Positions 5,699-11,056 of a stretch of 12,975 nt of DNA are shown in pieces. The DNA comes from Candidatus Moraniibacteriota bacterium (GTDB taxonomy: Bacteria; Patescibacteriota; Minisyncoccia; Moranbacterales; UBA2206). The position numbers and the translations under genes were made by a program. The stretch spans positions 1 to 12,975 of the forward strand of contig JAHFOP010000027.1 of the NCBI GenBank assembly GCA_023261605.1, in the 5' to 3' direction. Positions within the stretch are counted from its first letter, which is position 1. Each line of letters begins with the position of its first letter. The notes under the pieces are model-generated. The model saw nothing but the letters and a program-made list of their open reading frames with translations, ran no database searches and was not told the origin of the DNA.

Positions 5699-6187
5699 AT
5701 GAATCTAAACAAAGTCATGCTCGTCGGACGCCTGACCAAGGACGTCGAGACAAGGAACACCCCAACCGGTCAAACTGTCGCCACCATTTCCATGGCCACT
5801 AATCGGTTTTGGAAAGACAAGAATGGCCAGCGCCAAGATCAAACCGAATTCCACAATGTCGTTTTGTGGGGACGCTTGGCAGAAATCGCCGGACAATATC
5901 TATCCAAAGGGCAAGAAGCCTACATCGAAGGCCGGATGCAGACTCGCAAGTATACCGCGAAAGATGGCAGTGAAAGAAGAGTGACTGAAATTATCGCGGA
6001 AAATATGCAACTTGGTTCTCGCCCGCAAGGCAGCGCAGCTTCATCTTCCTATGGAAGCGCAGCCTCTGCTGCCCCCAGCGCCCCTCGACCTTCCGCGCCA
6101 GTGCAAGAATCCCCCGCCGAACATATTCCAACCATCAATTTGGACGAAGAGGAAGAAGAAATAAAAATTGAAGATGTACCCTTTTAA
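5699..6187 (+). CDS. ssb: Single-stranded DNA-binding protein
   Basis: SSB (162 aa) coats ssDNA in replication, recombination and repair. The OB-fold spans residues 1 to about 108 with MNLNKVMLVGRLTKDVETR, then TEFHNVVLWGRLAEIAGQYLSKGQEAYIEGRMQTRKYTAKDG. A Ser/Ala/Pro linker (about 110-145) leads to an acidic tail ending in IEDVPF, the partner-binding tip that corresponds to DDDIPF in E. coli. The position between rpsF and rpsR is the conserved bacterial arrangement. Length and domain order are normal. Confidence 0.97.
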   Translation: MNLNKVMLVGRLTKDVETRNTPTGQTVATISMATNRFWKDKNGQRQDQTEFHNVVLWGRLAEIAGQYLSKGQEAYIEGRMQTRKYTAKDGSERRVTEIIAENMQLGSRPQGSAASSSYGSAASAAPSAPRPSAPVQESPAEHIPTINLDEEEEEIKIEDVPF

Positions 6188-6227
6188 CTAGGAGTAAACA
6201 ACCATTAACCCAATTATCAACTAACTT

Positions 6228-6446
6228 ATGAATGAAGTTATCGAAAAGAAACAGTGCTATTTCTGCCAAAACAAAATGGACAAAATAGATTTCAAAGATG
6301 CCTATCTCCTGCGACGTTTCATGAACTCGCAAGGCAAAATCTACCCGACCAAGCGCCACGGCACTTGCACGCGTCACCAAAGAACCTTAGCCAACGCCAT
6401 TAAAAAATCCCGCATCATGGCCTTGGTGCCCTTTGTGGCCAGATAA
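6228..6446 (+). CDS. rpsR: 30S ribosomal protein S18, Cys-containing form
   Basis: S18 (72 aa) forms a heterodimer with S6 on the 30S platform. Conserved features are CYFCQNKMDKIDFKDAYLLRRF and KIYPTKRHGTCTRHQRTLANAIKKSR. C10-x-x-C13 and C47-x-x-H50 give a possible zinc site of the 'C+' S18 type. It starts 40 bp after ssb and ends 12 bp before efp. No SD is visible. Confidence 0.97.
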   Translation: MNEVIEKKQCYFCQNKMDKIDFKDAYLLRRFMNSQGKIYPTKRHGTCTRHQRTLANAIKKSRIMALVPFVAR

Positions 6447-6458
6447 AAAAATTATACT

Positions 6459-7016
6459 ATGATCGGAATTTCAGAAATAAAATCAGGTAAAAATATTATT
6501 CTGAACGGCGTGCCGTTTGCAGTCCTCTACCATGAGCACTCCAAAACCGGTCGCGCCGGATCGGTGCTGCGCACTCGCCTCAAAAATCTGGCTACGGGTG
6601 CTGTTTTGGAAAAAACCTTCCAAGGTTCAGAAACAGTTTCCGAAGCAGACATTAACAAATCCAAAGCGCAATACACTTACAAAGAAAACGACACCTACAA
6701 TTTCATGGACAATGAAAGTTACGAACAATTTTCCATTTCCGAAGAAGCCCTCGGTGATAATATAAACTATCTAAAAGAGGGCACTGACGTGACCTTGCTC
6801 AATTTCAATGGAAATCCGATCAATGTCGAGCTGCCCGTCAAAGTAAAACTGAAGGTTACCCAAGCCCCTCCGGGAATAAAAGGCAACACCGTTTCGACCG
6901 GCGGCAAAGTAGTGACTTTGGAAACCGGCCTCCAAATTTCTGCTCCTCTTTTCGTGAAAGTGGACGACGAGATCATCGTCAACACCGAAAAAGGAGAATA
7001 TGTCTCTCGCGCCTAA
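6459..7016 (+). CDS. efp: Translation elongation factor P, Arg32 type
   Basis: EF-P (185 aa) enters the ribosomal E site and relieves stalling at polyproline. The three-barrel layout is intact: a KOW-like N domain (1 to about 64) and two OB domains, with the domain III signature KGNTVSTGGKVVTLETG near residues 141-157. The tip loop that reaches the peptidyl-transferase centre reads SKTGRAGSV, so Arg lies at position 32. It is not the KPGKG loop with Lys34. This resembles the K-S-G-R loop of EF-Ps whose Arg32 is rhamnosylated by EarP; whether that happens here is unknown, and no modification gene is in the window. Last gene of the rpsF operon, 12 bp after rpsR, in the slot where many bacteria have rplI. 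Confidence 0.96.
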   Translation: MIGISEIKSGKNIILNGVPFAVLYHEHSKTGRAGSVLRTRLKNLATGAVLEKTFQGSETVSEADINKSKAQYTYKENDTYNFMDNESYEQFSISEEALGDNINYLKEGTDVTLLNFNGNPINVELPVKVKLKVTQAPPGIKGNTVSTGGKVVTLETGLQISAPLFVKVDDEIIVNTEKGEYVSRA

Positions 7017-7027
7017 TATGCTTTTTG

Positions 7028-7060
7028 AAAAAAGCCGGAGATACCTCTCGGGCTTTTTTA
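7028..7060 (+). terminator. Terminator of the rpsF-ssb-rpsR-efp operon
   Basis: AAAAAAGCC and GGCTTTTTT form the outer stem, with GGAG/CTCTC extending it through small bulges. A T6 tract follows. It starts 11 nt after the efp stop. Confidence 0.8.
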
Positions 7061-7073
7061 TTTCCCAAAGCGA

Positions 7074-7082
7074 TGCTAAACT
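7074..7082 (+). promoter_or_regulatory. Possible extended -10 promoter giving leaderless smpB mRNA
   Basis: TGCTAAACT matches the extended -10 form (TG-N-TAnnnT). It ends 6 nt before the smpB ATG at 7089, so transcription would start at or next to the start codon. No good -35 is visible (TTTTTT at 7054-7059). Confidence 0.4.
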
Positions 7083-7088
7083 AAGACT

Positions 7089-7535
7089 ATGACTACCTTT
7101 GCTACAAATAAACGCGCCCATTTTGATTATACAATCCTGGAAAATTACGAGGCCGGCCTTGAACTGCTTGGCAGCGAAGTCAAGTCCATCAAAACCAAGC
7201 ATGTCAGCCTCAAAGAAGCCTTCGTTACCATCCATGACAGCGAGCTTTATCTCACCAATGCCCACATTCCCCTTTATATTCATGCCGGTAAAGTGCCGGC
7301 CTATTCGCCTACGCGACCGAGAAAGCTCCTAGTCAAGAAATCAGAGATCAAACGCTTGATTGGCTCAATTCGCGCTAAAGGCTTGACATTAGTGCCCATT
7401 AAATTGTATACTAAGAGACGACTCATCAAGTTATCCTTTGGCCTAGGTAAAGGCAAAAAGGAGATTGATAAGCGCGAGAAAATCAAGAAAAGAGAAGACG
7501 AAAGAGGCATACGAAGAATGCTAAAAAGTTCATAG
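7089..7535 (+). CDS. smpB: SsrA-binding protein SmpB
   Basis: SmpB (148 aa) binds the tRNA-like part of tmRNA and places it in the empty A site of stalled ribosomes. The OB-type core shows NKRAHFDYTILENYEAGLELLGSEVKSIK, VSLKEAFV and the family block YSPTRPRKLLVKKSEI. The basic C-terminal tail GKGKKEIDKREKIKKREDERGIRR is the part that folds into the mRNA channel. Normal length. It lies directly upstream of the tmRNA gene; its TAG stop is 3 nt before the tmRNA 5' end. No SD; translation may be leaderless. Confidence 0.97.
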   Translation: MTTFATNKRAHFDYTILENYEAGLELLGSEVKSIKTKHVSLKEAFVTIHDSELYLTNAHIPLYIHAGKVPAYSPTRPRKLLVKKSEIKRLIGSIRAKGLTLVPIKLYTKRRLIKLSFGLGKGKKEIDKREKIKKREDERGIRRMLKSS

Positions 7536-7538
7536 ATT

Positions 7539-7930
7539 GGGGATGTTTTGTTTCGACAGGTCGTACATTTAAAATATGCAAGCCGAGAATGATACTACTC
7601 TCGCAAATCATGTATCAAAGTTATAAGTGCAAACTTCATAACCAAAGCAAAAAATGTGATGGCGCAAGCTTTCACTTCAAATTTTGCGACTGTCCTAGCT
7701 TAAACCGCTGGGGCCATCAAACCGTCGACGCCTGATGGACGGAGCTTGGTGTTATATATCAGGCTAGCAACTTTTGCCTTTTCCTTGTAGAAGAAGTGAA
7801 GCTAAAATGGAAATAGATTCAAGATAATTTTGTTCGCTTTATATTCTTGGTCGAAACACTAAACGGACTACGCTTGTAGATTGTTTTAAATAAACGGTTC
7901 TGGACATGGGTTCAATTCCCATCATCTCCA
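7539..7930 (+). ncRNA. ssrA: Transfer-messenger RNA (tmRNA)
   Basis: About 392 nt in the standard one-piece form. The 5' acceptor strand GGGGATG (7539-7545) pairs with CATCTCC (7923-7929, one G-U), leaving A7930 as discriminator. The T arm is ATGGG-TTCAATT-CCCAT (7906-7922), and the conserved TTTCGACAGG lies near the 5' end. The messenger part resumes at GCA (7629) after an AGT context and stops at TAA (7701-7703). It encodes a 24-residue tag starting ANFITKAK and ending SNFATVLA. The DNA after A7930 is CCC, not CCA, so the CCA end must be added or trimmed and added. With SmpB it tags and releases stalled nascent chains; the Leu-Ala end is a plausible protease signal. Confidence 0.95.
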
Positions 7931-7955
7931 CCCATAATAATTAATATCAACAGCC

Positions 7956-8498
7956 ATTAGAAGAACGTACAAAAAACATTTTCCGAAAAAAAAAGAGTTG
8001 CGCACCCGAATCAATGAATATATTTTTGCGCGCGAAATTCGCGTCATCGCCGATAATGGAGACCAGCTTGGGGTCATGAACACAGATGACGCTTTGCAAA
8101 TGGCTAAAGAGCAGCTGCTCGATTTGGTGGAAATCTCTCCCAAAGCCGTGCCGCCAGTCTGCAAGATTATGGATTTCGGGAAATATCAATATCAAAAATC
8201 CCGGGAAGATCGCCAAAATAAGTCTAAACAGAAGAAATCAGATATCAAAGGCATTCGACTCTCAGTCCGAACAGATGATCATGATTTGGAGTTCAAAAAA
8301 AATCAAGCTGAAAAATTTCTGACCAAAGGCAGCAAAGTCAAAATTGAAATCATGTTGAAAGGCCGAGAAAAAGCTCATCAAGATCTGGCCAGAAAAAATT
8401 TGGAAGAATTCATAAAAATGATTTCTTTCCCCAATAAGCTTGAGCAAGAAATCAAAAGATACCCAGGAGGATTCAATGTCATCCTCGCGCCTGAATAA
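7956..8498 (+). CDS. infC: Translation initiation factor IF-3, probable AUU start
   Basis: IF3 prevents early subunit joining and checks the start codon. The N domain has RINEYIFAREIRVIADNGDQLGVM, LLDLVEISPKAVPPVCKIMDFGKYQYQ, then a Lys/Gln linker (around 85-95); the C domain has GIRLSVRTDDHD and KVKIEIMLKGREKAHQDLA. The first ordinary start (TTG 7998, 166 aa) would begin at RTRINEY and cut the basic N-terminal tail. The frame stays open upstream to ATT at 7956, giving 180 aa and an N-terminus RRTYKKHFPKKELRTRINEY. infC is the classic gene with an AUU start, used for autoregulation, so I prefer it. It starts 25 nt after the tmRNA end and is probably on the same transcript. Confidence 0.93.
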   Translation: MRRTYKKHFPKKKELRTRINEYIFAREIRVIADNGDQLGVMNTDDALQMAKEQLLDLVEISPKAVPPVCKIMDFGKYQYQKSREDRQNKSKQKKSDIKGIRLSVRTDDHDLEFKKNQAEKFLTKGSKVKIEIMLKGREKAHQDLARKNLEEFIKMISFPNKLEQEIKRYPGGFNVILAPE

Positions 8499-8522
8499 TC
8501 AATAATTAAAAGCAAAGCAAAT

Positions 8523-8717
8523 ATGCCAAAATTAAAAAGCCATAAGGCACTAGTAAAAAGAGTGAAAGTGACCAAAAACAAGAAGGTTACGCGGAGAAAG
8601 ACCGGCCAGAACCATTACAACTCCAAAGAAACCGGCCAAGAGGGACGAGCAAAAAAAGGTGATGTGAGATTGTTCCGCGCCGATGAAAAAAATGTTTTGA
8701 AAGCCTTGTCCGTATAA
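8523..8717 (+). CDS. rpmI: 50S ribosomal protein L35
   Basis: A 64-aa basic protein with the L35 start MPKLKSHKALVKRVKVTKNKKVTRRKTGQNH and the C-terminal VRLFRADEKNVLKALSV. The infC-rpmI-rplT order is conserved in bacteria. It lies 24 bp after infC and 29 bp before rplT. The AT/A-rich leader has no SD. Confidence 0.95.
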   Translation: MPKLKSHKALVKRVKVTKNKKVTRRKTGQNHYNSKETGQEGRAKKGDVRLFRADEKNVLKALSV

Positions 8718-8746
8718 ATAATCGAATAATTGTTACATAAAATACC

Positions 8747-9097
8747 ATGACTAGAGTAAAACGCGGAGTAGCCGCCTCAAAAAGAAGAAAGAACCTCTTG
8801 GAAGACGCCAAGGGTTATCGCTGGAGAAGAAGCAAGGTCTATGCCGCCGCCAAACAAGCAGTGACCAAAGCCGGCGTGTATGCTTTCCGAGACCGCAGAA
8901 CCAAGAAACGCACCGCCAGACGTCTCTGGATCACCCGCCTCGGCATTGCCCTGCGCGAAATCGGCTTGAAATACAGCACCTTCATCAAGACTTTGTCGGA
9001 CAAAAAGATCGAGGTGGACAGAAAAGTGATGTCCCAAATGGCTGTCGAAAACCCAGAAGTCTTCAAAAAATTCACCGAAAGTGTAAATACGAAATAG
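8747..9097 (+). CDS. rplT: 50S ribosomal protein L20
   Basis: L20 (116 aa) is an early 50S assembly protein that binds 23S rRNA and, in several bacteria, represses its own operon. Typical blocks are TRVKRGVAASKRRKNLLEDAKGYRWRRSKVYAAAKQAVTKAG, YAFRDRRTKKRTARRLWITRL, and the C-terminal KYSTFIKTLSDKKIEVDRKVMSQMAVENPEVF. Length is normal. It is the last gene before a strong bidirectional terminator. I see no obvious L20-binding pseudoknot upstream, but a fold search was not possible. Confidence 0.97.
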   Translation: MTRVKRGVAASKRRKNLLEDAKGYRWRRSKVYAAAKQAVTKAGVYAFRDRRTKKRTARRLWITRLGIALREIGLKYSTFIKTLSDKKIEVDRKVMSQMAVENPEVFKKFTESVNTK

Positions 9098-9121
9098 AAC
9101 CATCTTCTACAATGAAAAAAT

Positions 9122-9160
9122 AAAAACCACTCCGTTGCAAAGCGGGGTGGTTTTTTATTT
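9122..9160. terminator. Bidirectional terminator between rplT and the minus-strand operon
   Basis: AAAAACCAC (9122-9130) and GTGGTTTTT, with CCG/CGG extending the stem inside, give a strong hairpin. There is a T6 run on the right and an A-run on the left (T-run on the minus strand). It serves both rplT and the convergent operon ending at 9198. Confidence 0.88.
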
Positions 9161-9197
9161 CAGTGTAAGCAAAATTAATCAGCGTTAATAAGCGCTT

Positions 9198-9398
9198 CTA
9201 CTTCTGCCCCAAAATCACCTCCTTGATCAGTCTTTGCAAAGCGTAGAATGGCAACCAGATCCAGAGCAGTTTTTTCGTCCACGTATTTAAAAATCTATTG
9301 GCAACATTTTTCGGCGTGGAAAGAAGATCGAATAAAACATACGCTAAAAAAAGTAGGATGAAAATAATTGTTCCAACTATCAAATAGAAATTGATCAT
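9198..9398 (-). CDS. Small membrane protein, 66 aa
   Basis: Unrecognised family. Residues 3-26 (FYLIVGTIIFILLFLAYVLFDLL) form one clear transmembrane helix at the N-terminus. The rest is amphipathic and basic, with an aromatic patch (TKKLLWIWLPFYALQRLIKEVI, about 41-62) that may lie on or dip into the membrane. The ATG is 16 bp after the HAD phosphatase stop on the same strand, so it is probably the last gene of that operon. No SD. Its reality rests on the membrane-helix pattern and operon position. Confidence 0.65.
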   Translation of the reverse strand: MINFYLIVGTIIFILLFLAYVLFDLLSTPKNVANRFLNTWTKKLLWIWLPFYALQRLIKEVILGQK

Positions 9399-9414
9399 AT
9401 ATTTTTAAGATATT

Positions 9415-10125
9415 TTATTGAATAAATTTAACACAACCAGTGACTTCATAGATGACGTCCTTCTTTTCCACCACAATCCGCCAGCCGTTCTTCTCTGCGA
9501 TGGTTTTTAGATTCAGATTTGGATTGAAAGCAATGGGGTTTTCCACCACTTCCAAAAATTTGGCGTCCGATTCTGTATCGCCCACCCCATACGATTCTTC
9601 TAGTGTCAATCCCTTTTCAATGGCATATTGTTTCACTACATGCCCCTTGTGCAACGTCGGCTCAAAAACCGCCTCACCTGTATAAATTCCGTTCTTATTT
9701 ATTTCATACACTGAACCAAAAACCGCGTCGAATTTCAAATATTTATTGTATTCTTCCACAATTTCTGAAGGTGAACCACTCACCGCAATCAAATGATATT
9801 TTTTCTTTCGGAGTTCAGTAATCAAATTATTAGCAAAGACATAAGTTCTATCCTTGAAAAATGGCACCACAATGCGCGCCGCACGAACAACATCTTCCCT
9901 CTTGCAACCTTTCAAATTGGCAAAATAAAGTCTGACCAATGCTTGGCGATATTCTTCATATGTCCCCTTGTGCTCTAGCCAGCGAGTATACAAATTGGCC
10001 AATTCATCTCGCACACTCTTGGGAAAAACTTTCAACCAAGCTAACTCGTTGATGAGTTCAAAGGCTAAATTTTTGCGAAAAATTGTACCATCAATATCAA
10101 AAACAGCAATTTTTTGAGGAGCCAT
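9415..10125 (-). CDS. HAD superfamily subfamily IB phosphatase (SerB-like)
   Basis: A 236-aa haloacid-dehalogenase-type hydrolase. Motif I is FDIDGT (9-14) with nucleophile Asp10 and acid/base Asp12; motif II is the Ser in AVSGSP (114-119), motif III Lys160, and motif IV GDTESD (182-187). The helical cap between motifs I and II (about 20-90) is the C1 type of the IB group, which includes phosphoserine phosphatases and phosphocholine/lysophosphatidate phosphatases. The natural substrate cannot be assigned. The start at 10125 (MAPQKIAVFDIDGT) lies 9 bp after the exonuclease stop, so the two are co-transcribed. Confidence 0.9.
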   Translation of the reverse strand: MAPQKIAVFDIDGTIFRKNLAFELINELAWLKVFPKSVRDELANLYTRWLEHKGTYEEYRQALVRLYFANLKGCKREDVVRAARIVVPFFKDRTYVFANNLITELRKKKYHLIAVSGSPSEIVEEYNKYLKFDAVFGSVYEINKNGIYTGEAVFEPTLHKGHVVKQYAIEKGLTLEESYGVGDTESDAKFLEVVENPIAFNPNLNLKTIAEKNGWRIVVEKKDVIYEVTGCVKFIQ

Positions 10126-10134
10126 AATTTTATT

Positions 10135-10803
10135 TTAAAACCTGAGATACTTATCCCAATATTCATACAACCCTTTTGTCGTATGGAGATCGCGGACGCA
10201 ATACTGCGCAATTTCTTTGAACTTTCCCTCTTTATACATATTGCCCACCATTGAACCATCCACGCCTTCCTCCTTGGAACTTTTAATTCCGAAAGATTTG
10301 GCATAAAAATCCAAATTAAATTTGCGCACTGCTCCATAATATGTCAGCTGCTCGAGCAAATCACAATGCGTCTTAAAATCATAACGATAGCCCATGAAAT
10401 TGCGACTGGGACGAACTTTGTGCACGGCACTGCGGAGCATCAGGTATGGCATATCAAATCCTCGGCCATTAAACGTGACGGCTTGCTGATAGTTACCGAC
10501 GAAATTCCAAAATTTTTCCAAAATTTCTCTTTCGGTGCCTGATTCAAAAATGACACCGCTTTCTTCAAATTTTTCCGGCACGCCATGATTGTTCTGAAAC
10601 AAAGCATAGCCTTTATCCGTTTCCGGGTTCAACATCCCAATCGTCACAATCTCCCCTGTCAAGGGATAGAGCGCCAGTCTTTTTTTGATTTCTTCTTTTT
10701 CTTCTTCTGTTTCTCCATATTTCAAAAGATACTCTTGTGCTTTCGCATCAAAAGACTCAAAATCAAAACCAATTGTTTCGATGTCAATTATTATTTTCGC
10801 CAT
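10135..10803 (-). CDS. DEDDy-type 3'-5' exonuclease (PolB proofreading-like)
   Basis: A 222-aa stand-alone exonuclease domain of the RNase H-like fold. The three motifs are all present: ExoI IIDIET (5-10, Asp7 and Glu9), ExoII FNGRGFDMPYL (111-121, Asp117), and ExoIII YCVRDLHTT (201-209, Tyr201 and Asp205), the Y marking the DEDDy group. It has no polymerase domain. This resembles the predicted PolB-related 3'-5' exonuclease family; an RNA or DNA substrate is equally possible. It sits in the middle of a minus-strand operon, 26 bp after the two-helix mini-protein and 9 bp before the phosphatase. Confidence 0.88.
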   Translation of the reverse strand: MAKIIIDIETIGFDFESFDAKAQEYLLKYGETEEEKEEIKKRLALYPLTGEIVTIGMLNPETDKGYALFQNNHGVPEKFEESGVIFESGTEREILEKFWNFVGNYQQAVTFNGRGFDMPYLMLRSAVHKVRPSRNFMGYRYDFKTHCDLLEQLTYYGAVRKFNLDFYAKSFGIKSSKEEGVDGSMVGNMYKEGKFKEIAQYCVRDLHTTKGLYEYWDKYLRF

Positions 10804-10829
10804 ATTTTTTTATTCTGTCGCTTAAATTG

Positions 10830-11003
10830 CTAGGCTGTTTTCATTTTCAGATAGACCGCGTAAATCGCGAGCACAATTGCAATTAGTATCCATTGCGTTC
10901 CCGCCAAACCGAGAACATCGGTGTGTGCCAAGAAGTCATAACCCGCGATAACTGCAGCAATCACTGAAAGCCACATCAGAGTATTGTCATGTTTTTTGTA
11001 CAT
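10830..11003 (-). CDS. Two-helix small membrane protein, 57 aa
   Basis: Unrecognised family. The protein is almost entirely two hydrophobic helices, LMWLSVIAAVIAGYDFLA (about 9-26) and WILIAIVLAIYAVYL (about 38-52), joined by a short Gly-containing turn and ending KMKTA. An upstream GTG at 11012 is possible, but GGAGGT (11016-11011) lies exactly 7 nt before the ATG at 11003, so that ATG is the start. The SD is the strongest in the window. An extended -10 element lies just upstream. First gene of the operon with the exonuclease and phosphatase. Confidence 0.75.
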   Translation of the reverse strand: MYKKHDNTLMWLSVIAAVIAGYDFLAHTDVLGLAGTQWILIAIVLAIYAVYLKMKTA

Positions 11004-11010
11004 ATTTGAC

Positions 11011-11016
11011 ACCTCC
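11011..11016 (-). promoter_or_regulatory. Strong Shine-Dalgarno of the 57-aa gene
   Basis: GGAGGT on the minus strand, 7 nt before the ATG at 11003. It decides the start over the GTG at 11012, which would overlap the SD. Confidence 0.8.
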
Positions 11017-11031
11017 TATCTAGTTTTCTTT

Positions 11032-11040
11032 ATTATATCA
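11032..11040 (-). promoter_or_regulatory. Extended -10 promoter
   Basis: TGATATAAT on the minus strand is a perfect extended -10 (TG-N-TATAAT). No convincing -35 is seen 17 bp upstream. Transcription would start near 11025, giving a leader of about 22 nt that carries the SD. Confidence 0.6.
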
Positions 11041-11056
11041 TAAATAAAGCAATTTT

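Noticed and set aside
6453..6458. TATACT directly before the efp ATG as a promoter
   Set aside because: No -35 at the right distance, and a start 6-7 nt later would fall inside the coding region; efp is 12 bp from rpsR in an operon.
10830..11012. GTG start at 11012 for the small membrane protein
   Set aside because: It overlaps the SD GGAGGT, which is ideally placed for the ATG at 11003.
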